Source of the DNA: Apostichopus japonicus
Lineage: Eukaryota; Echinodermata; Holothuroidea; Aspidochirotida; Stichopodidae
Reading direction: 5' to 3'
Length of the DNA: 64,000 bases
Assembly: GCF_037975245.1 (NCBI RefSeq)
Contig: NC_092582.1
Location: 18,254,577 to 18,318,576, forward strand
Part shown: positions 24,149-38,082 of the stretch, piece after piece
Position numbering within the stretch: the first letter of the stretch is position 1
How the letters are laid out: every line of letters starts with the position of its first letter
Translations under genes and position numbers: made by a program
The notes under the pieces: model-generated
What the model was told of the DNA's origin: nothing
Seen by the model: only the letters and a program-made list of their open reading frames with translations
The model's database searches: none

Positions 24149-25867
24149 TAGAGATCTAGAGATCTTGGGCAGACAATTTATCAAATATATATTTTTTTAA
24201 AAATTGTTAAAGTTGGATAAAATGAAGACGATTGTAATAACTGTTCAGTGATTAAATTGGTTAGTAACCTAACTTTACTTGCTTCCGTCTGAGGCAAAAC
24301 TGCATATCAATTCCTTAGCGCCATTCCTTGTGCGGCACGCGAACTGAGTTCGACCGCCGCAGTTTTAGGCCTATGACTTTACCATATAGACCATTTTCCT
24401 ACAGCCATAGCGTGAAAAGTTAATACCGAAAAAACTTAGTTCAAACGGCACTAAACAGAGAAATATGTTGTCTCTAAAGTTCTGTTATTTTCTTAACAAT
24501 ACAGTTCAAAATTCCACCGGACTTCGGTGATTTACGATGCAAGGTTAATAAATATCGAACTCAAAACCCTCATTGAAAACACACAGTAAATACTGAAGAA
24601 AATCACCATTTGATAGCCGTACTTTGTTTGCGTAACCATCCTCTTGAATATTCATTGACAAATTTAGTTCAAACGGTTTTGGAAAGGATTTTTTCTTAAC
24701 TTTACATTGATGTTAAATTCATTTTCATTGGTCACTGTCTTCAATCGGACCAAGTACAATCCAATCGAATGTCTTCTAAGAAAAATGCAAGTTTCGCTTT
24801 CTTCGGTGGGCACGCCGTTACGTAATATGTGTATCCTGTACTCTGCAATAGGGTACAGCTACGCAATGCACAGTGCTCACCTACATCGCCACAGCCAAGT
24901 TTCGCTTTCAAAACGTCATATTTTATTGAACTTAATATTATTTTAAAGAAAATGACCGTGGAATATGCATCATAAATATTGAAGCAAGTAAGTACCAATT
25001 AATTTATCTAATGCAATCCTATAATTATAGAAACACCGTTTAAGAACCCCCTGATGAATGGAATAGTCCAAACAACTTGTCCGCACAGAGCCACAGGATT
25101 TTCGGTCAAGGTGATGAGTCATACGCGTTGGTCAGTAAGAGGGCTATTTTGAAGAATGTTTAGTGTGCATTTTAGAAAGAAAGGAATTGATATGTACCCA
25201 AAATGGTTGGATACGTACGTAGGCCTACCCAATGTTGGGTCAAATATATACCCAACCTTTTTCTTTTACCTGGTACCGAAAATGAAATTTTTAAGCATAT
25301 TAAGTCTCAGAAATCTAGTACAGTCCTATATGCCTAATTTCATAAATGGAGTTGATATCAAGTTCATGAATTCACTTAACTCTTGTAAAAGGAAACTCAA
25401 GGATGAAATTGTGGGCAAATATATCTGATAATCTCCTTCCTAGCCATTTCATGTTTATCCGTTATTTCTTTTTCCTGCAATTTTCGCTCATCTTTATCTA
25501 TCCATCCATCCATCCATCAGTCAATCTATGTATCTGTCTATCTATCCCTTTCTTCTCATGTTTGTCTTTTCTTTTCTTGTCCACTGTAGTTTCACGTTTC
25601 CATCTGTCCTTTCTCTTTCTTATCTCTAATTACTGTAACAATCTTTCGTGTAGTAATTGAAGCTCTTTTGTTCTTGTATCGTTTTCGTTATGATTATTAC
25701 TAGCCTTGTTTACAGTATCTATATGTAGTGCCCTTCATGCCTTTTATGTAACTTTTCAGTGCTTTAGTATGTTATTGTATGTTCGATAAGTATGAAAAGT
25801 AAATTTGAATTTATAGGCCTACTTGACTGAACTGAATTATTGAATATTAAATTAATGTGCTAGTCAC

Positions 25868-25935
25868 GGAGGGCGGCACAGTTACTTCCCGTTATGTGGA
25901 TCACTGTCGGCTTAATGCATGTGTTCGAGTCTCGT
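25868..25935 (+). mobile_element. Possible second tRNA-related SINE fragment
   Basis: gtgttcgagtctcgtc resembles a Pol III B box (GTTCGAnTC) and is preceded by a GC-richer 50-bp segment. No convincing A box or cloverleaf was found, so this is tentative. Confidence 0.25.
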
Positions 25936-26825
25936 CTGGATATAACCACAACTTGTGCAAAACACATATTGAGATATTACGCGCCCCGCTTACTATAGCT
26001 TTTTCGGTTGAAGGGTTGGCCACTTTTGATGCAATGATAATTCGCACAATCGCGATTGAGTCAAATTGTGCAAGATTGGTAAGGGAAAAAATAGAAATAT
26101 GAATAAATACAAACCGCCCCCCCCCCCCCCCAGTGAACATACAAACAAACACAAACACGTCGTTGGTGTTATCTTTGCGACTTTTTTGACGGAATGGCAG
26201 TTTTCTTGAAATGCCCCAAGCTTCCGAATGTTCGTTAGTTAACAGGCCGAACGTTGATCACTATAGCAATTCGGGCAAGTTTATATATATATATATATAT
26301 TCTGGAATTAGTGTAAATAAACTGGAATGGTTTGCTTGTACGATGAGTGGCGTGTAGCATTTTACTATGCTGGCAAATACAACCTGGTAATGTGTCAGGT
26401 TTTTTGACAGGCATCTCTTGTCTCATCTCAATCCCATGTTTCTTAAAATAGGGTTACTTACCTCGATTACATAAATTTGTTAGACTTTCTTGTGCTTCAG
26501 GGAAAACAGTTATATATAGCTAAGCGGGTATATACCGCGGAGGGATAATTTACTTGGCATAACTGAAAGAGAAAGTAACTCATAAGTTGAAGCGAAATGT
26601 TTTAGTTGAAAACCCACTTAAGGCAAAACTTTCTGAGTTTCAATGTATTTGGTAGACTTTTAAAACAAAATGTCATTAAGCCCTTCGGACATATTTTACT
26701 TTCAGTGTTCTTCAAGTGCTTCATGTTAATATTTAAAGGGATAGACAAGAGAAAATTTGACTATAAATGCATCCCAATTTTTTAGAAGAAAATTGTATGT
26801 ATATTTGTAGGCCTATAAAACAAAT

Positions 26826-26876
26826 ATGTCAGTGTGCATCTATAACACCACTCCTGTTTGCTTCAAGTTGGCCCAC
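26826..26876 (+). repeat. Dispersed repeat family R2, copy A
   Basis: gtcagtgtgcatctataacaccactcctg-type string followed by tttgcttcaagtt. It recurs in the same orientation at 61088-61136 with about five substitutions. Confidence 0.6.
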
Positions 26877-27130
26877 TTTGGTATAAACCATGTCAACTTG
26901 AAATATTGTTATCTCGGAAAAGATGCATAGGAATTGAATGCACATTTCACCAGGATGATTAAACTTTCATACTCTTTCATCAGACAAAATAAATTTTCAC
27001 CTGGAAATATCCTTTTATCAGTATATCAAAATATAAATTTTTCATTCTTGCATTTTACCCGCAATCATCTACAGAAAACAACAGAGGGAGTTTCTATTTC
27101 TGTGAGAGCTCAGAACAAAAATAGTCGACC

Positions 27131-27488
27131 GCCTCCACTTTCAATATTAGTCTGATCAGCTGGAAGTGTTTCACTTCCGTTGTCTGATGTGCATTTGTCA
27201 GCGCTGATTGTATAGCAGCGTACACAAACACGTACTTGTACCAATACTACACGTTCACGTTACACTGCTGTCAAGAAGTACGGGACTGGTATGCAGAATA
27301 GAACTACCTGGGACGTAATCAGTGAGATATTGTACATACTGTAGGACCTCCGAACGGGACTGGGACTAAGACTAGAGCTGGCAGAGTGCCTCATTCAGTA
27401 TTTCATATGTTTCATTTGTATTCGCCATCGGGGATTATTTTGTGAACTGGGAGCTTAAAGCGATGAGTATTTTGTACCATTAATTCTG
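27131..27488 (+). promoter_or_regulatory. Tentative promoter and non-coding first exon of the PH-domain gene
   Basis: This stretch is less AT-rich than its surroundings. It includes an ETS-like cacttccgt at about 27170 and ends in ctg followed by a good donor gtgagt at 27489. All frames are stop-broken, so it would be 5'UTR. No TATA box was identified. The call rests on composition and one donor site, so it is weak. Confidence 0.25.
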
Positions 27489-30400
27489 GTGAGTTTGTTC
27501 GGACGTATACAATAGGACGTTTGTAAAAGTGAAGTTAGCAACCTTAGCAAAACTAACACTAGGGCTACACATAAACAAATAAATTAGTCATATTCCCATC
27601 TATATAAATATGTTGTAAGCACTATTGAGTACTGCAGTGTAGGCCCGTCCCCAGGATACTTAAACCTGTGTAAATGTTACATGATACTACCATACTTGGT
27701 AGGCTGCAGCTAATTGCAGATAATGTTAGACCTAGGCAGGTATACTGTAACTAGTGCAGTCACATTATACAGGGCTATAACTTGAATTTAAGGAGTGCAG
27801 AAAGAACTTTAGGCTATTGGTAGTATGGAATAGAGTGCCTCAGAGTGGGTTAGCTAGTAGAACTGGTAGCATTTTAATTCAGAGTAAACTTTTGTGTCTT
27901 TCTTCACCTAACAAGGCCTAGGCATAGTGACAAAAACTATGTAGGCTAATTATGTTCAGCCAATGTTTGCCTTCAGATATGTTGAAACCTCATAGGACAG
28001 TACACAAATGCCACAAGCAAACCGTTCCATTAATCCAAGAATGTTTTAATTTTTTTTTTATCTTAGTACTATTACCTTGGGCCTACAGAGTTTATGAAAA
28101 CTGAAGCTTGATATATAGGCCCAAACATAGTTTACATTATAATATAAATGTATGTAAAACATGCAGGCTGAAGGCCAATCACATTTAACTTTTAAGTCAG
28201 ATATTGTGTGTTTGGTCAAAGTACTGATTTAACTTATTGTCAACATGTATAGATATGCTTTTAAATGCGCTACAGTAATTTTAGAAACCGCTGCTTTCAT
28301 GCCATATTTGTAGTTGGTTCATATAAACCTTTGACATTTATTCCTTTAAGACTCACATGAATCCCAGTCACATCGAAAGTTTACCAACAGTTATATAGTG
28401 TTTATGATCGTTTCTGAATGACAAACTTTCTTGATTTCATGTTCATGGTAGACCTTAGTACACCTCCATTTGAAGATCTGTTATGTATGTGATTGCAGGG
28501 ATTCTGCTGTACCATGTTCATCATTAGCTATGTGTTGGACATGTTCAGGTTATAAATTAAACATAACTGAGACTGTGATCCTTTTATAGACAAAGGGTTC
28601 TTTATGAGACTGTTTCCACGTGTTTATGTCTGCTGAGATCGCAAGTATGCCAGGTACTGTAAATGGCATTGTTGCAAACATTTCGTTTGGCGGCTTTCAA
28701 TTTCATAGACTGATAATACATTAGTGGTAAGCTAACATCTAGATCACTGTATACATTAGGAAGGGTAACATAAATATTATTGATAAGGGGTTTGTAGGGA
28801 TTCATGCATCCTTGTGCTCTATATATACTGTATGTATACATGTAAAAGTTGTGTTATACTTCTGTGCCCCAAGAAGTCAAATCATAGCAATTCTGAGCTC
28901 ACTAGTTAGAATTCTGAAAATTGTAGCCAAAAATGTCTGTTTAATTCCTATTTGTAGTAATATTGTTCACAAGTATCTTGTGCTGGTCTTATAAAAGTTA
29001 CAGTATTTAGCTAGGACCTGATTGAGAATTTTTTAGTGTTTTGACAGTCTTGAATTTAGTAATTTAGTTGATGCTCGTAATTATAAATACCATTCGCAGT
29101 ATTGATAACCGGTTGATGTCAAGGTTGTACAGTATAATTTGTTTCCCCCTCCCTCCCTCACACACATCCATCCTCACTCCTACTCAGTAAATACATAAAT
29201 CAGTCTGGGGCAAAAGATTGATCTGTCTTATATGAGATTTAAAACTTAGTACATGTATGTTCAGTTGGTACAACAACTGTCTTTATATTGTACGCATGAT
29301 TGTTTACATTATTCAAGCTTAATGGTTAGGCCCTGATAACCTACCACATGTACAGTATGTTAGTCTAGATATAATTGGCATCAATATCTTTGTAATGTTG
29401 TATTAATCACATTCATGCCCAGCTTTCTTAATAAGTTACATTGTAACTTTTTCATAAGTGCTTGTGTGATTTGTCTGAATGCTGACGTGTGGAAAGGAGA
29501 ATTAGGGGGGGGGGGAGAGTAGAGTTAAAGTGGTGTGTGAATTAGTTACCCGAAACAGCAAATCTAATCAGTTGGATAAATTATTTCTTTGTCCACTTGT
29601 GTGGAATGTAATTAATGTACCCTTTTGTCAGCGAAAGGAACCATCCTCTGTATAATTAAATTATATACTGCCATTGTTCGTGTGAACATTGTTAACTGGA
29701 CAGCTTTCAGTATGTTTCAAAACATTGGTGCATGATTCATGTGAAGTGATGAAGGTCCCTGTCACTGGTTTGGAATGTAAACTGATACAGGAACACTCAC
29801 AGTAGTTATGAAATGTTTATTTGAAGTCATTCATCTTCTGGGGTTTGTTTAGAACCACAAGACACAGGAATTTACTTGGGAGACATGTGAAAGACAGGCT
29901 CACTAGTTGTATAGATCTGTCAGCATATCTTATGATTTTAAAATTTTGATGTAAATTTGCTGAATATCTCCAGTTAGATTTTCTTAAATAATAACTTACA
30001 TTATAATACTTTATGTAGTACAGAAGGTTTGGCAAATTTGGGAGAAAATGCAAAAAATCTGGATTAATCCAGTTCGTCTCCTGTATTTGTCCATGTGTGA
30101 CCAATCTGAGAGGAAGGTACAGTAGGTGAGGGTGAATTACAATACCCTATATTACCATAGTAAAGTTCTGAACAAAAAAAAACAAAGAATGATATAATAT
30201 TTATTCTGTTTATGAATACAAATGCATGAACAATATGGAATATAGTCACATTGAGTCAGTTATATTTCAGTGTACTGACACTCTACAGAGTCTGACAAAA
30301 AAAGAAAAGTGCTCCAATTTTTCAGTAAAGTGCATTTTTCACTCCAGATTTCCGTCGACTCCGAACGATATATTTCCCTGTGTTTTGAACGTCATTTCTT

Positions 30401-32999
30401 TATTACCAGTGACTGATATATGTATCTACATCCTCTGACCTTTATTACAAACTGTGCCAGTTTTATGAAGTGACGTCAACACTGAAGTGCTATAAAGTAT
30501 CTGCTATCATTACAAGGTAATGTGAGATGCTATCTGTGAACATCGATGGCTGCTCACTGGACTGTGTACGAGAGACTCATTCTTTCTCTCTCTCTCTCTC
30601 TCTGTCTCCTAATTTATGCAAAAATATTTCCTCTTGATTCTAAAAAGCAGAGTGATTAGAGTTGAAGTGTAGTGATTTTGGTCCTTTGAAGGTTTAGAAA
30701 TAAAATGACAGAGTCTTAAGTGTGAATTATAGGATTCGGTTACTGTACATTCTGTAGCTGTCGGCACTGTTAGCCGGTATGTGCAACTCCGCATTAATTA
30801 TGCCTTACAGGTGTGATTAGATTTTATATATTTTTTTTTCCAGGTTCGCCTAAAAAGTTTTGAATTCAGCTCTGTATTTTGTGTAGTAGATTTGCTGTAC
30901 CTGTACTGTAAAATACTGCGTCGGTCAAATTTACATTTTGATCCAGCTATCTCTTTGCTTTCATAGTATGACATAAATATCAAAATTGATTAGATTTGTT
31001 GTATTTAAAGCAAAATATCCAAAGTACCATACATTATTGTGTACCTTTATTTAATTGTCCATAGAAATGCTTGATACCGTATCGTTGGTGAAATTTTCAT
31101 TAGTTGTTTTTATCATTTATTTATTTCTTACTTTTTTTTGTGAAAAAAAGAAGATGTACATTAATACAATTATGGAAAATCTTTGAAGGGCAACTTTGAA
31201 TCAAGTTCATGCTGCCTTCACCCTTTTTAACATTTTTGATAAGCGTTTGATGAAAGTTACATTTCAAAGAATATTAGAACCTTAAAATAGACAATGGATT
31301 TCGATAATTTTGACCACCGCAGTGACATCCGATTTGCCAAATGTTAGCATTAATATTCTTTAGAAGATGACCGTTGTGTGCAAACTACACTATGGTACAT
31401 TATTACCAATAGACAGATGACCTACAACAGTATAATTCTCCGATTAAGTTTACCCTTGAAACAAAGTATGAAATTTCATAAATTTCAGAAAACAATCTTT
31501 CAATGCAATATTACCAAGAAAATTCTTTTAAATATGTATGTCACAAAATTTGATGCGATGTTGGTGCATACAGTGCAATTCTACAGAGACTTTAGGGACA
31601 AAATTTGGCTTTTTTTTGTGTTTGCATCTGAATTAATATGTACAGTACTACAGTACATATGGAAAGTGTGTGCACTGCTTGTGAATTAATACTACATGGG
31701 AAAACGTGGGTGGCATTTACCTTTTTGGCATAAAACAGGTCATTTTACTGAACATGTTCAAATGTCATGTTTATATTGATAAGAATTCCTTTCTTACTGT
31801 CCTATTCCCATTCCATTTGCATATGAATTGATATCAGAAAGCCAAAAAAGAGAGTTCATTAACAAAGCAATTTAAATACTACAACCAGGAAAGTGCGTTG
31901 GTGGCAAAATCCTGTTTAGAATTCAATGTTATTATTTTATTTATATTCAGCGAGTAACTTTCATTTCATTGGGAAACCTACTTATTATACACGTACCGTA
32001 CACATCCTATGCTATAACTCCACTTGGGATATATTTGTTATTAATACTCAGTTGTCTTTTCTTGTAAAAATTACCCAAACATCTACAACCAAACTGCAAC
32101 AATTATACTGCTTTAACTTTCACAGACAAGAAGAGTGGCCCATTGGCAAGGATGCAGAGTTTTTGCTGTTCTGCGGGATATAAATTTTCTTAAACGTAAT
32201 AAATGGAGCACAAAGGCCTCTTCATAATGTGTCTGACTGGCTTGGAGAGTCCTGTCTATAAACAGACTTCAGGGCTAATTCAGTGCATCTTTTAAATGTT
32301 GAAAGTGTTGGCATTTGCTCAGTATCTACATATGATATAAATTTTGATGGCTAGCCCAAGTTGTATATTACTAAATGCTTGCTAAGGGGTGGGGAGGTGG
32401 GGGAGGGGTGTAGGCAAGTGGTGAAGGGGAATAGAGGAAGTTTTAGAGTGTAATGGATATTACTGAAAAATCATCTGATTATGCACACTTTGTCCGTGTC
32501 TGTTCGTTGTTACACAACATTGCAACTCAAATATTAATAGTGAATGAAAAATCAAGTTTGTGTTTGTTGTAAAATTTTACATTTTCTTTATACAGTTCAC
32601 TGCTAGTTAATCTGTGGTGTAATCTTGTATAATGGGGTAAACAATGGAAATCTTTCTGTCTGCATACTACAGTACTGTATTTTATAATCAGCAATGTTAG
32701 TAAGTTACTGTAAGACTGCAGTATAGATACACACTGTACACTTCAAACAACAGTACAGATATCGGTCACTGTGTCGTGCAGTCATTCAGGAAGTTTTGAA
32801 AGTCACAGCCTCAAATGAATCACCAGTTCCTGCTTGTCAAAACTTGACCCAGTCGTGTATGTATCTGATGCCGTTGAGAGCAAGTGTCATACATACAGTG
32901 CAAATTCTCTCATTAAGCTTGCTTAGTTTTAACCAATCTTTAAATACAAGGATAAATTAAAAGGTTTTTATTTCACGTTTGACATTTCTCGTGACAAGA

Positions 33000-33158
33000 C
33001 AGGTATCTCCTTCTCACTGTCCTTTCTAAGGGTAGGCTACATTGGTCTCTTATGTGCAATACACCCATACCCTCACAATACAGGTATCTCCTGACTTCTC
33101 ACTGTCCTTCTTTCTAAGGTTAGGCTGCATTGGTCTCTTACAGCAATGCATCCCATAC
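33000..33158 (+). repeat. Imperfect tandem duplication, two copies of about 75-80 bp
   Basis: 33000-33072 and 33081-33158 both run caggtatctcct...tctcactgtcc...aggctncattggtctctta...catacc with small indels. Confidence 0.85.
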
Positions 33159-34639
33159 CTTGTTTTGGGTCATCAGTAATTTCCTAGGTCACTCCATTAT
33201 GGGGCATCCGTCCTTTCACTGAGAAATTACAAGTCATAGGTTTTGCGACTATGTACTGAGGGAATTGCGGGCGCAGGGTGTGGGATGTGGGGGGCTGTGA
33301 CCTTCCTATTTGAACCTCATGTAGAAATTCAAAGTTGTTACTACTATAACACAACGTTTTGGGTTTATGAGGCTAGAGGGGAGGTGGAGGCTCCAAGACC
33401 TCCCCCACCATACGTGGGGAGTTGGCATCAACAATCCCAAAATCCATCAACTGCCCCACTCCCCCCCATCCCTTTGCTATGTACAGGCTTTTGGAACAAT
33501 TACATTCTTAACTTTTGCAATACATTACATATGTGGCATTCTTTTTGCAATAGTACTTTAAAGTGGGTTGTAAAGTGCATGTCTTAAGTGGAGCAACTCA
33601 CTGGAGTGAGTCGTGAATTAGTTCTTCAAATAGTACGTCGTCGTGTGGCCGGTTGCACTTTTCTCTCTTGGAGAACCTTAAATGATCTGGACTAGATTCT
33701 ACTTGTTCAATATTTTTTGCCTCCTGAGTAAACAAACAGTAGTTTCATTTCTCAGAGGAAATAACATTTCCTCTTTTCTTTCAATACATAGATGTTTGTG
33801 GTAATTATATAGCTTTGAGTCATAATCACAAAGATAGTTCAGTAGAACTCATAACTGCAAAATGAACTGTAGGCAAAGTTTGTTTTGTCTTGTTTTTCTT
33901 CGTGTTTTTGTTTCTCTCTTAATATCCTAGAACTAAATTTCCATGCCTTCACAGGAAAGTTTACTGTTATGTGTCATTTGTCAGAGTGTCTGGATATAAA
34001 TTGCAATGGCTTCGGTTAGCTCATTCGTGAGCAAGAGTAAAAAAAAAGTAGAAAGACAAAGTTTCTCCTAAGGGCAGACATTGAGAGAAACCTGAGATGT
34101 CATATTGCCACTTGAAGAAGAACATGTTTCGTCTTCTATTACTACATGGCACTCAGACCCGGTGGCATGATTAGCCCGTTGTGACAGTTATGACGTGAAT
34201 TCCGTCCCGTGTTTTCCTCAAGGACTCCCTAGCAACGGTTCAATCGTAATCACTCGAATGTATCAAATGTTGAGACAAAGGGCATCTTAATTTTTCTTCC
34301 ATACAGGTTTTGTTTGGTGCTTTATAAGTGTAGTTTTACACTGTTTTGCAAACACGTGAAAGTGAACACCAGTCTGTAAGACAAACGATGGTTAATTAGG
34401 GAGGGAGGATTTTCTCGTGACGGGGTGACGGGGTGCGGCTTGTTAAATTGGAAGATAGATTATTGGTCAGACTACTCAGGTTTACAGGACTATAAAGTAA
34501 TGCCAAAAAAAGCATTGCACTTAAATTTCGTGAACGTGCAGCAGGGTTCCATAATAAGCAGGTGTGACTATGTGATGTATTTTATGAATATCATTTATGA
34601 ATATTCAAAGCCCTTGTTGTCATTTACATAATTAACTTC

Positions 34640-34705
34640 ACTCTTCACTTACCTGTCTCCACACAAGAACTGCACTCTTGCCCAACTGTCTGAATTTGGT
34701 GGGCT
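34640..34705 (+). repeat. DIRS-type ITR relic (left-end type)
   Basis: cttcacttacctgtctccac followed by acaagaactgcactcttgcc. It shares the core with the intact left ITR at 46181, and the rest is diverged. Confidence 0.55.
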
Positions 34706-35094
34706 GGATGGGTGGGTAGGGGAGGGGATGGGTATGGGAGGGATTGGGTAGTGAAAAATTTTCCCCTGCCTCATATGCTTGTGTATGGGCAACACACAGG
34801 CGGTGTTTTCATTAAAATGATTTACAACATCAGTTGAGTATTAAAGATACATATGGTTTCTACGTTTTGTAGAAAATGAGAGCTTGAATTGATACTGCTA
34901 AATATCTTGAACTTCTTTAGGTTTTGGGGTAATGGGGTAATTACTGTTCATCCAACTACTGTTACATTCTTTGAACAAAACCGCAAAAGTTAGTGTTTCA
35001 GTACTATAGTGAGATGGCTGTCTGTCTGAAATCTGCAATTTGAGATGAGATTTATATGGCTAGGTCAGAATTGATTTTGGTTGCAGGTGTGATG

Positions 35095-35225
35095 TCCAGA
35101 GGGAGGAGGGATAGATGGGAGGGACGGAGGGAAGTACAGATGGGAGGGAGGGATGGGAGGGAGGGAGGGAATTTCAGTTGGGAGGGAGGAACAGATGGGA
35201 GGGAGGAAGGAATTGAGGGAGGGAC
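35095..35225 (+). repeat. Purine-rich GGGA/GGAGGG repeat
   Basis: Irregular gggaggga and gatgggaggga units over about 130 bp with near-complete purine bias. It produces a spurious 72-codon ORF rich in Gly/Arg/Glu. Confidence 0.85.
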
Positions 35226-37172
35226 AGACAGTGGTGTGAAAAGATTGGGCTTCGCGTCTTTTGAACTACAGTGAAGACTTGATCTGGTTTTACAAAGCTA
35301 CAAGTTTTTTGACAACTGGAAACATTTACAGCAGTGATTTGCTTCAGAAGTAGCTTGTCAATTGTCATAATAATGTTACATGTCATAATAATAACTTTCT
35401 CAGTTCACTGTGTTTATTAAAGTTAATACTGTAATTGCTTTGCACTGTCTTTTCAAAGCAAATGAAAAAGTCTTAGCCCATGGAATTAATTTAGTCTATG
35501 ATTTAAATTGTGGAACAACAATCTTTTCAAGTAGTCTGGTTACTAAGGGCATGCATGAATCACTCAAGTAAATTGATCTAGTGGTGCATGAAAGTAAGAG
35601 AGAATATATGTTAGGTAAACAGAGGTACTCCTCAGGCCCCCCCCCCCCCCGTCACCACCATATCTGAGTGAAGTCCACTGACTGAACTGCAGATCTTGCC
35701 CGAAAATATTCTCTGGCAGATGAATTTTTAATTGGTTAATATGTTATGAACATTATACATATAAATACATAGAACCTTTTTGGTTCATTAGTGCCTTGTA
35801 AAAGCTTGAACAGACATCTGTGCAACCACCCACAGTCCAGACTCAGGCTGTGTTTTACTTAGTTCTCCCATGTATTCAGTTAAGCTTCCTCTTTCTGTCT
35901 GTGTGGGGATTAATGTTTTATTTGTTATTTTTTTCTTGTTTTTTGTCTCCTTAAGTGCCTTCATGAGATATGTAGGTTTTGTATGAATCCAATTGTCTGC
36001 TTCGCTAATGGTGGAACTAATTAGACATACTCTCGAGTTTATGCAACGAATTGTTAAATAGAATGTTTTCATTGATGACTCCATGCCGGCGGAGTCTCCT
36101 GGAGGATTCCTGAAGGGAGGATTGGTTTTAATTAAGTCTGAAATAATACTTTTGACGGATGAGAAACGCTCTCTTATTTAATTAACATCCTATGGTTGAT
36201 GAACTAACCAAGGTTGAATCCATTATAAAGTACTCTGGTTATAACCAGTATAAGGGAACTGTTGGAAAGTTGAATGTTTTGCAATGAGCCGTTGATTGTT
36301 TGGTCTTCTTTTAAGTATAAAACTTTTGGTGACGGTAAATTTACGTACAAATTATGTAAAACTTTATTTTGGTTAACTCTGTTTCATTTGCATAAACAGA
36401 AATTTGATAATTTATCCATATTTGAGTTATTCCTGGAGTGATCATAGATTTGCCACGTTATGGCATTGCTGGACTATGTAACAGATTATGTTAATTTTAT
36501 TTCAATATATTGTACCTTTTCTTCAAAGGTAGAATCAAGCAAGTTCAATGACTTATATTTGGTATAGCATCGCAAAACGATCTTCAAAATCGGTCAAGGT
36601 GCTATAGAAGTGTAAAGATGTGTGGCATGTGTTTGTGCACACATAGTGTTTAATGAGAGACAAATTCAGAGCTTTGAAAACTGCTGCACAAAATTTGAAT
36701 ACTAAATTATTCTCTGTTAGCATCAGGAGATGATTTTAAATTCAAGAGGCCATTGGTATGACTTACAGGACCAAAGCATGTCGATACATATTTTCTTGTT
36801 TAATATACACTGTACCTCCATCAAAATGAATCTTGCCAATTTGTAAATAAAAATCTGAACTAAATTGGGTTCAGTTGTCCCTTCTTTCCCCTACAGTCTG
36901 TACAAAATTTTACCTTATAAAAAGCTGCTCATGCCTTCAAGTTTGATATATTTCGATTATATGCTCAAACGTTGTCATGCTTTGAAGTATGACATGTTTG
37001 TAAATGTTTGTCATCGTCTAGATACTTTTGGACTTCATGATGAAAAATAATTGTCATACTTTTCATTGTCTAGTAAGCATTGCGAGGGAATGATGAGATC
37101 ACTTACAAAAGAATTTTCAAAGAAAAGTAGAGCAAGATAACAAGGCAATTTAACCATTCAGGCAAATTGCAG

Positions 37173-37315
37173 GCCAACAATTCAATGAGGAGAACGTGCG
37201 GGACATTCTCACACGTAATTTCTCGGAAAATAATGGGATCAAATTCAGCAAACAAGATCGGATGCGTCGAGCAGTTGCGAAGAACAGAATCGGGTCTTTT
37301 GAATGTATGTTATAT
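37173..37315 (+). CDS. Orphan exon-like ORF, unknown
   Basis: Bounded by ttgcag and gtaagg. Reads QQFNEENVRDILTRNFSENN and onward through FSKQDRMRRAVAKNR to SFECMLY, a protein-like composition in an AT-rich region. The frame stays open to 37393. It leaves in phase 0, which would join to the exon at 39501 in the frame of its uORF, ending 19 codons later at the uORF stop. I recognise no family. It may be an alternative 5' exon, a relic or chance. Confidence 0.25.
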
Positions 37316-38004
37316 GTAAGGGAGAACTACAGTATCAGAGCAGAACATCTCTCACAGAGTGGATTTTTCCAGAATTTCGGAGAGTACAGTTAGTATACGA
37401 CATTGAAATGTTTCAAATCAATATTTGTTCCAATTTTCAAGAGACATGTAACCCGGTTGCCTAATTTTTTTGTTCTTGTTAACCATTATGTTGCTCATCT
37501 TTTTTCTTGTTTTTTACAATCTTTTTGAAGTTTTGATGCACGGAAAGTTCCGAAACGTATGTGATAGGGAAAATGACCGTCTGTTTCGGCAAGCACCGCT
37601 CCAACATACTGTAGACATTCACGGTGAACGATATAAGCTAGTCATATTCACGTTTCCTCTCGACAATGAGTCGCATTAATTTTCTTGCTTTAATAATTTC
37701 CTGCTTCTTATAAGGAAGTTGTAACTTTTTGGTCGTAGCTTTGTGTACCCCTTGTACAGTATAAGTTGTTTTCCTGGGTTTAATTAATGCTCAAGAAATA
37801 ATTTGTCTTAAGGGGGTGTCAAGTTCCGCTTGATGAAAATCCAATTTATGAGGAGCTGTCATGAGGTTGTGAAAAGACATTGTTATAAAACCAATCTGGG
37901 TGAGAAGAACTTTTTGGAAAAACCCTGCACGAACAGTTCCTACCATATCTATTACTAGCAAACATACCGTGTATTTCTTTAGGAAAGTATACAGTATATA
38001 CAAT

Positions 38005-38005
38005 A

Positions 38006-38080
<75 letters not shown>

Positions 38081-38082
38081 AC
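38005..38082. repeat. (AT)n microsatellite
   Basis: About 75 bp of alternating AT with short CAT/GTAT interruptions. Confidence 0.95.

Larger units (their letters stand above)
18931..27130. other. Intergenic region between RALGPS and the next gene
   Basis: No splice-consistent coding segments recognised on either strand. Content: TATGGTACATAG-like degenerate repeats (20400-20760), dispersed repeats, microsatellites (23480-23620 CATA type), homopolymer G (24131-24148) and C (26117-26131). A stretch of somewhat higher CpG content lies at 24240-24900, with no ORF I can assign. Confidence 0.6.

Noticed and set aside
31378-31689. 103-codon ORF
   Set aside because: AT-rich composition typical of chance ORFs in this region, with no motif, splice site or conservation clue.
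35788-36084. 98-codon minus-strand ORF
   Set aside because: No domain, no splice support, ordinary composition for a random ORF.
37470-37679. ORF with LMHGKFRNVCDREND... after the orphan exon
   Set aside because: It has a possible acceptor but no donor, and its phase does not fit the 37315 donor. No family recognised.
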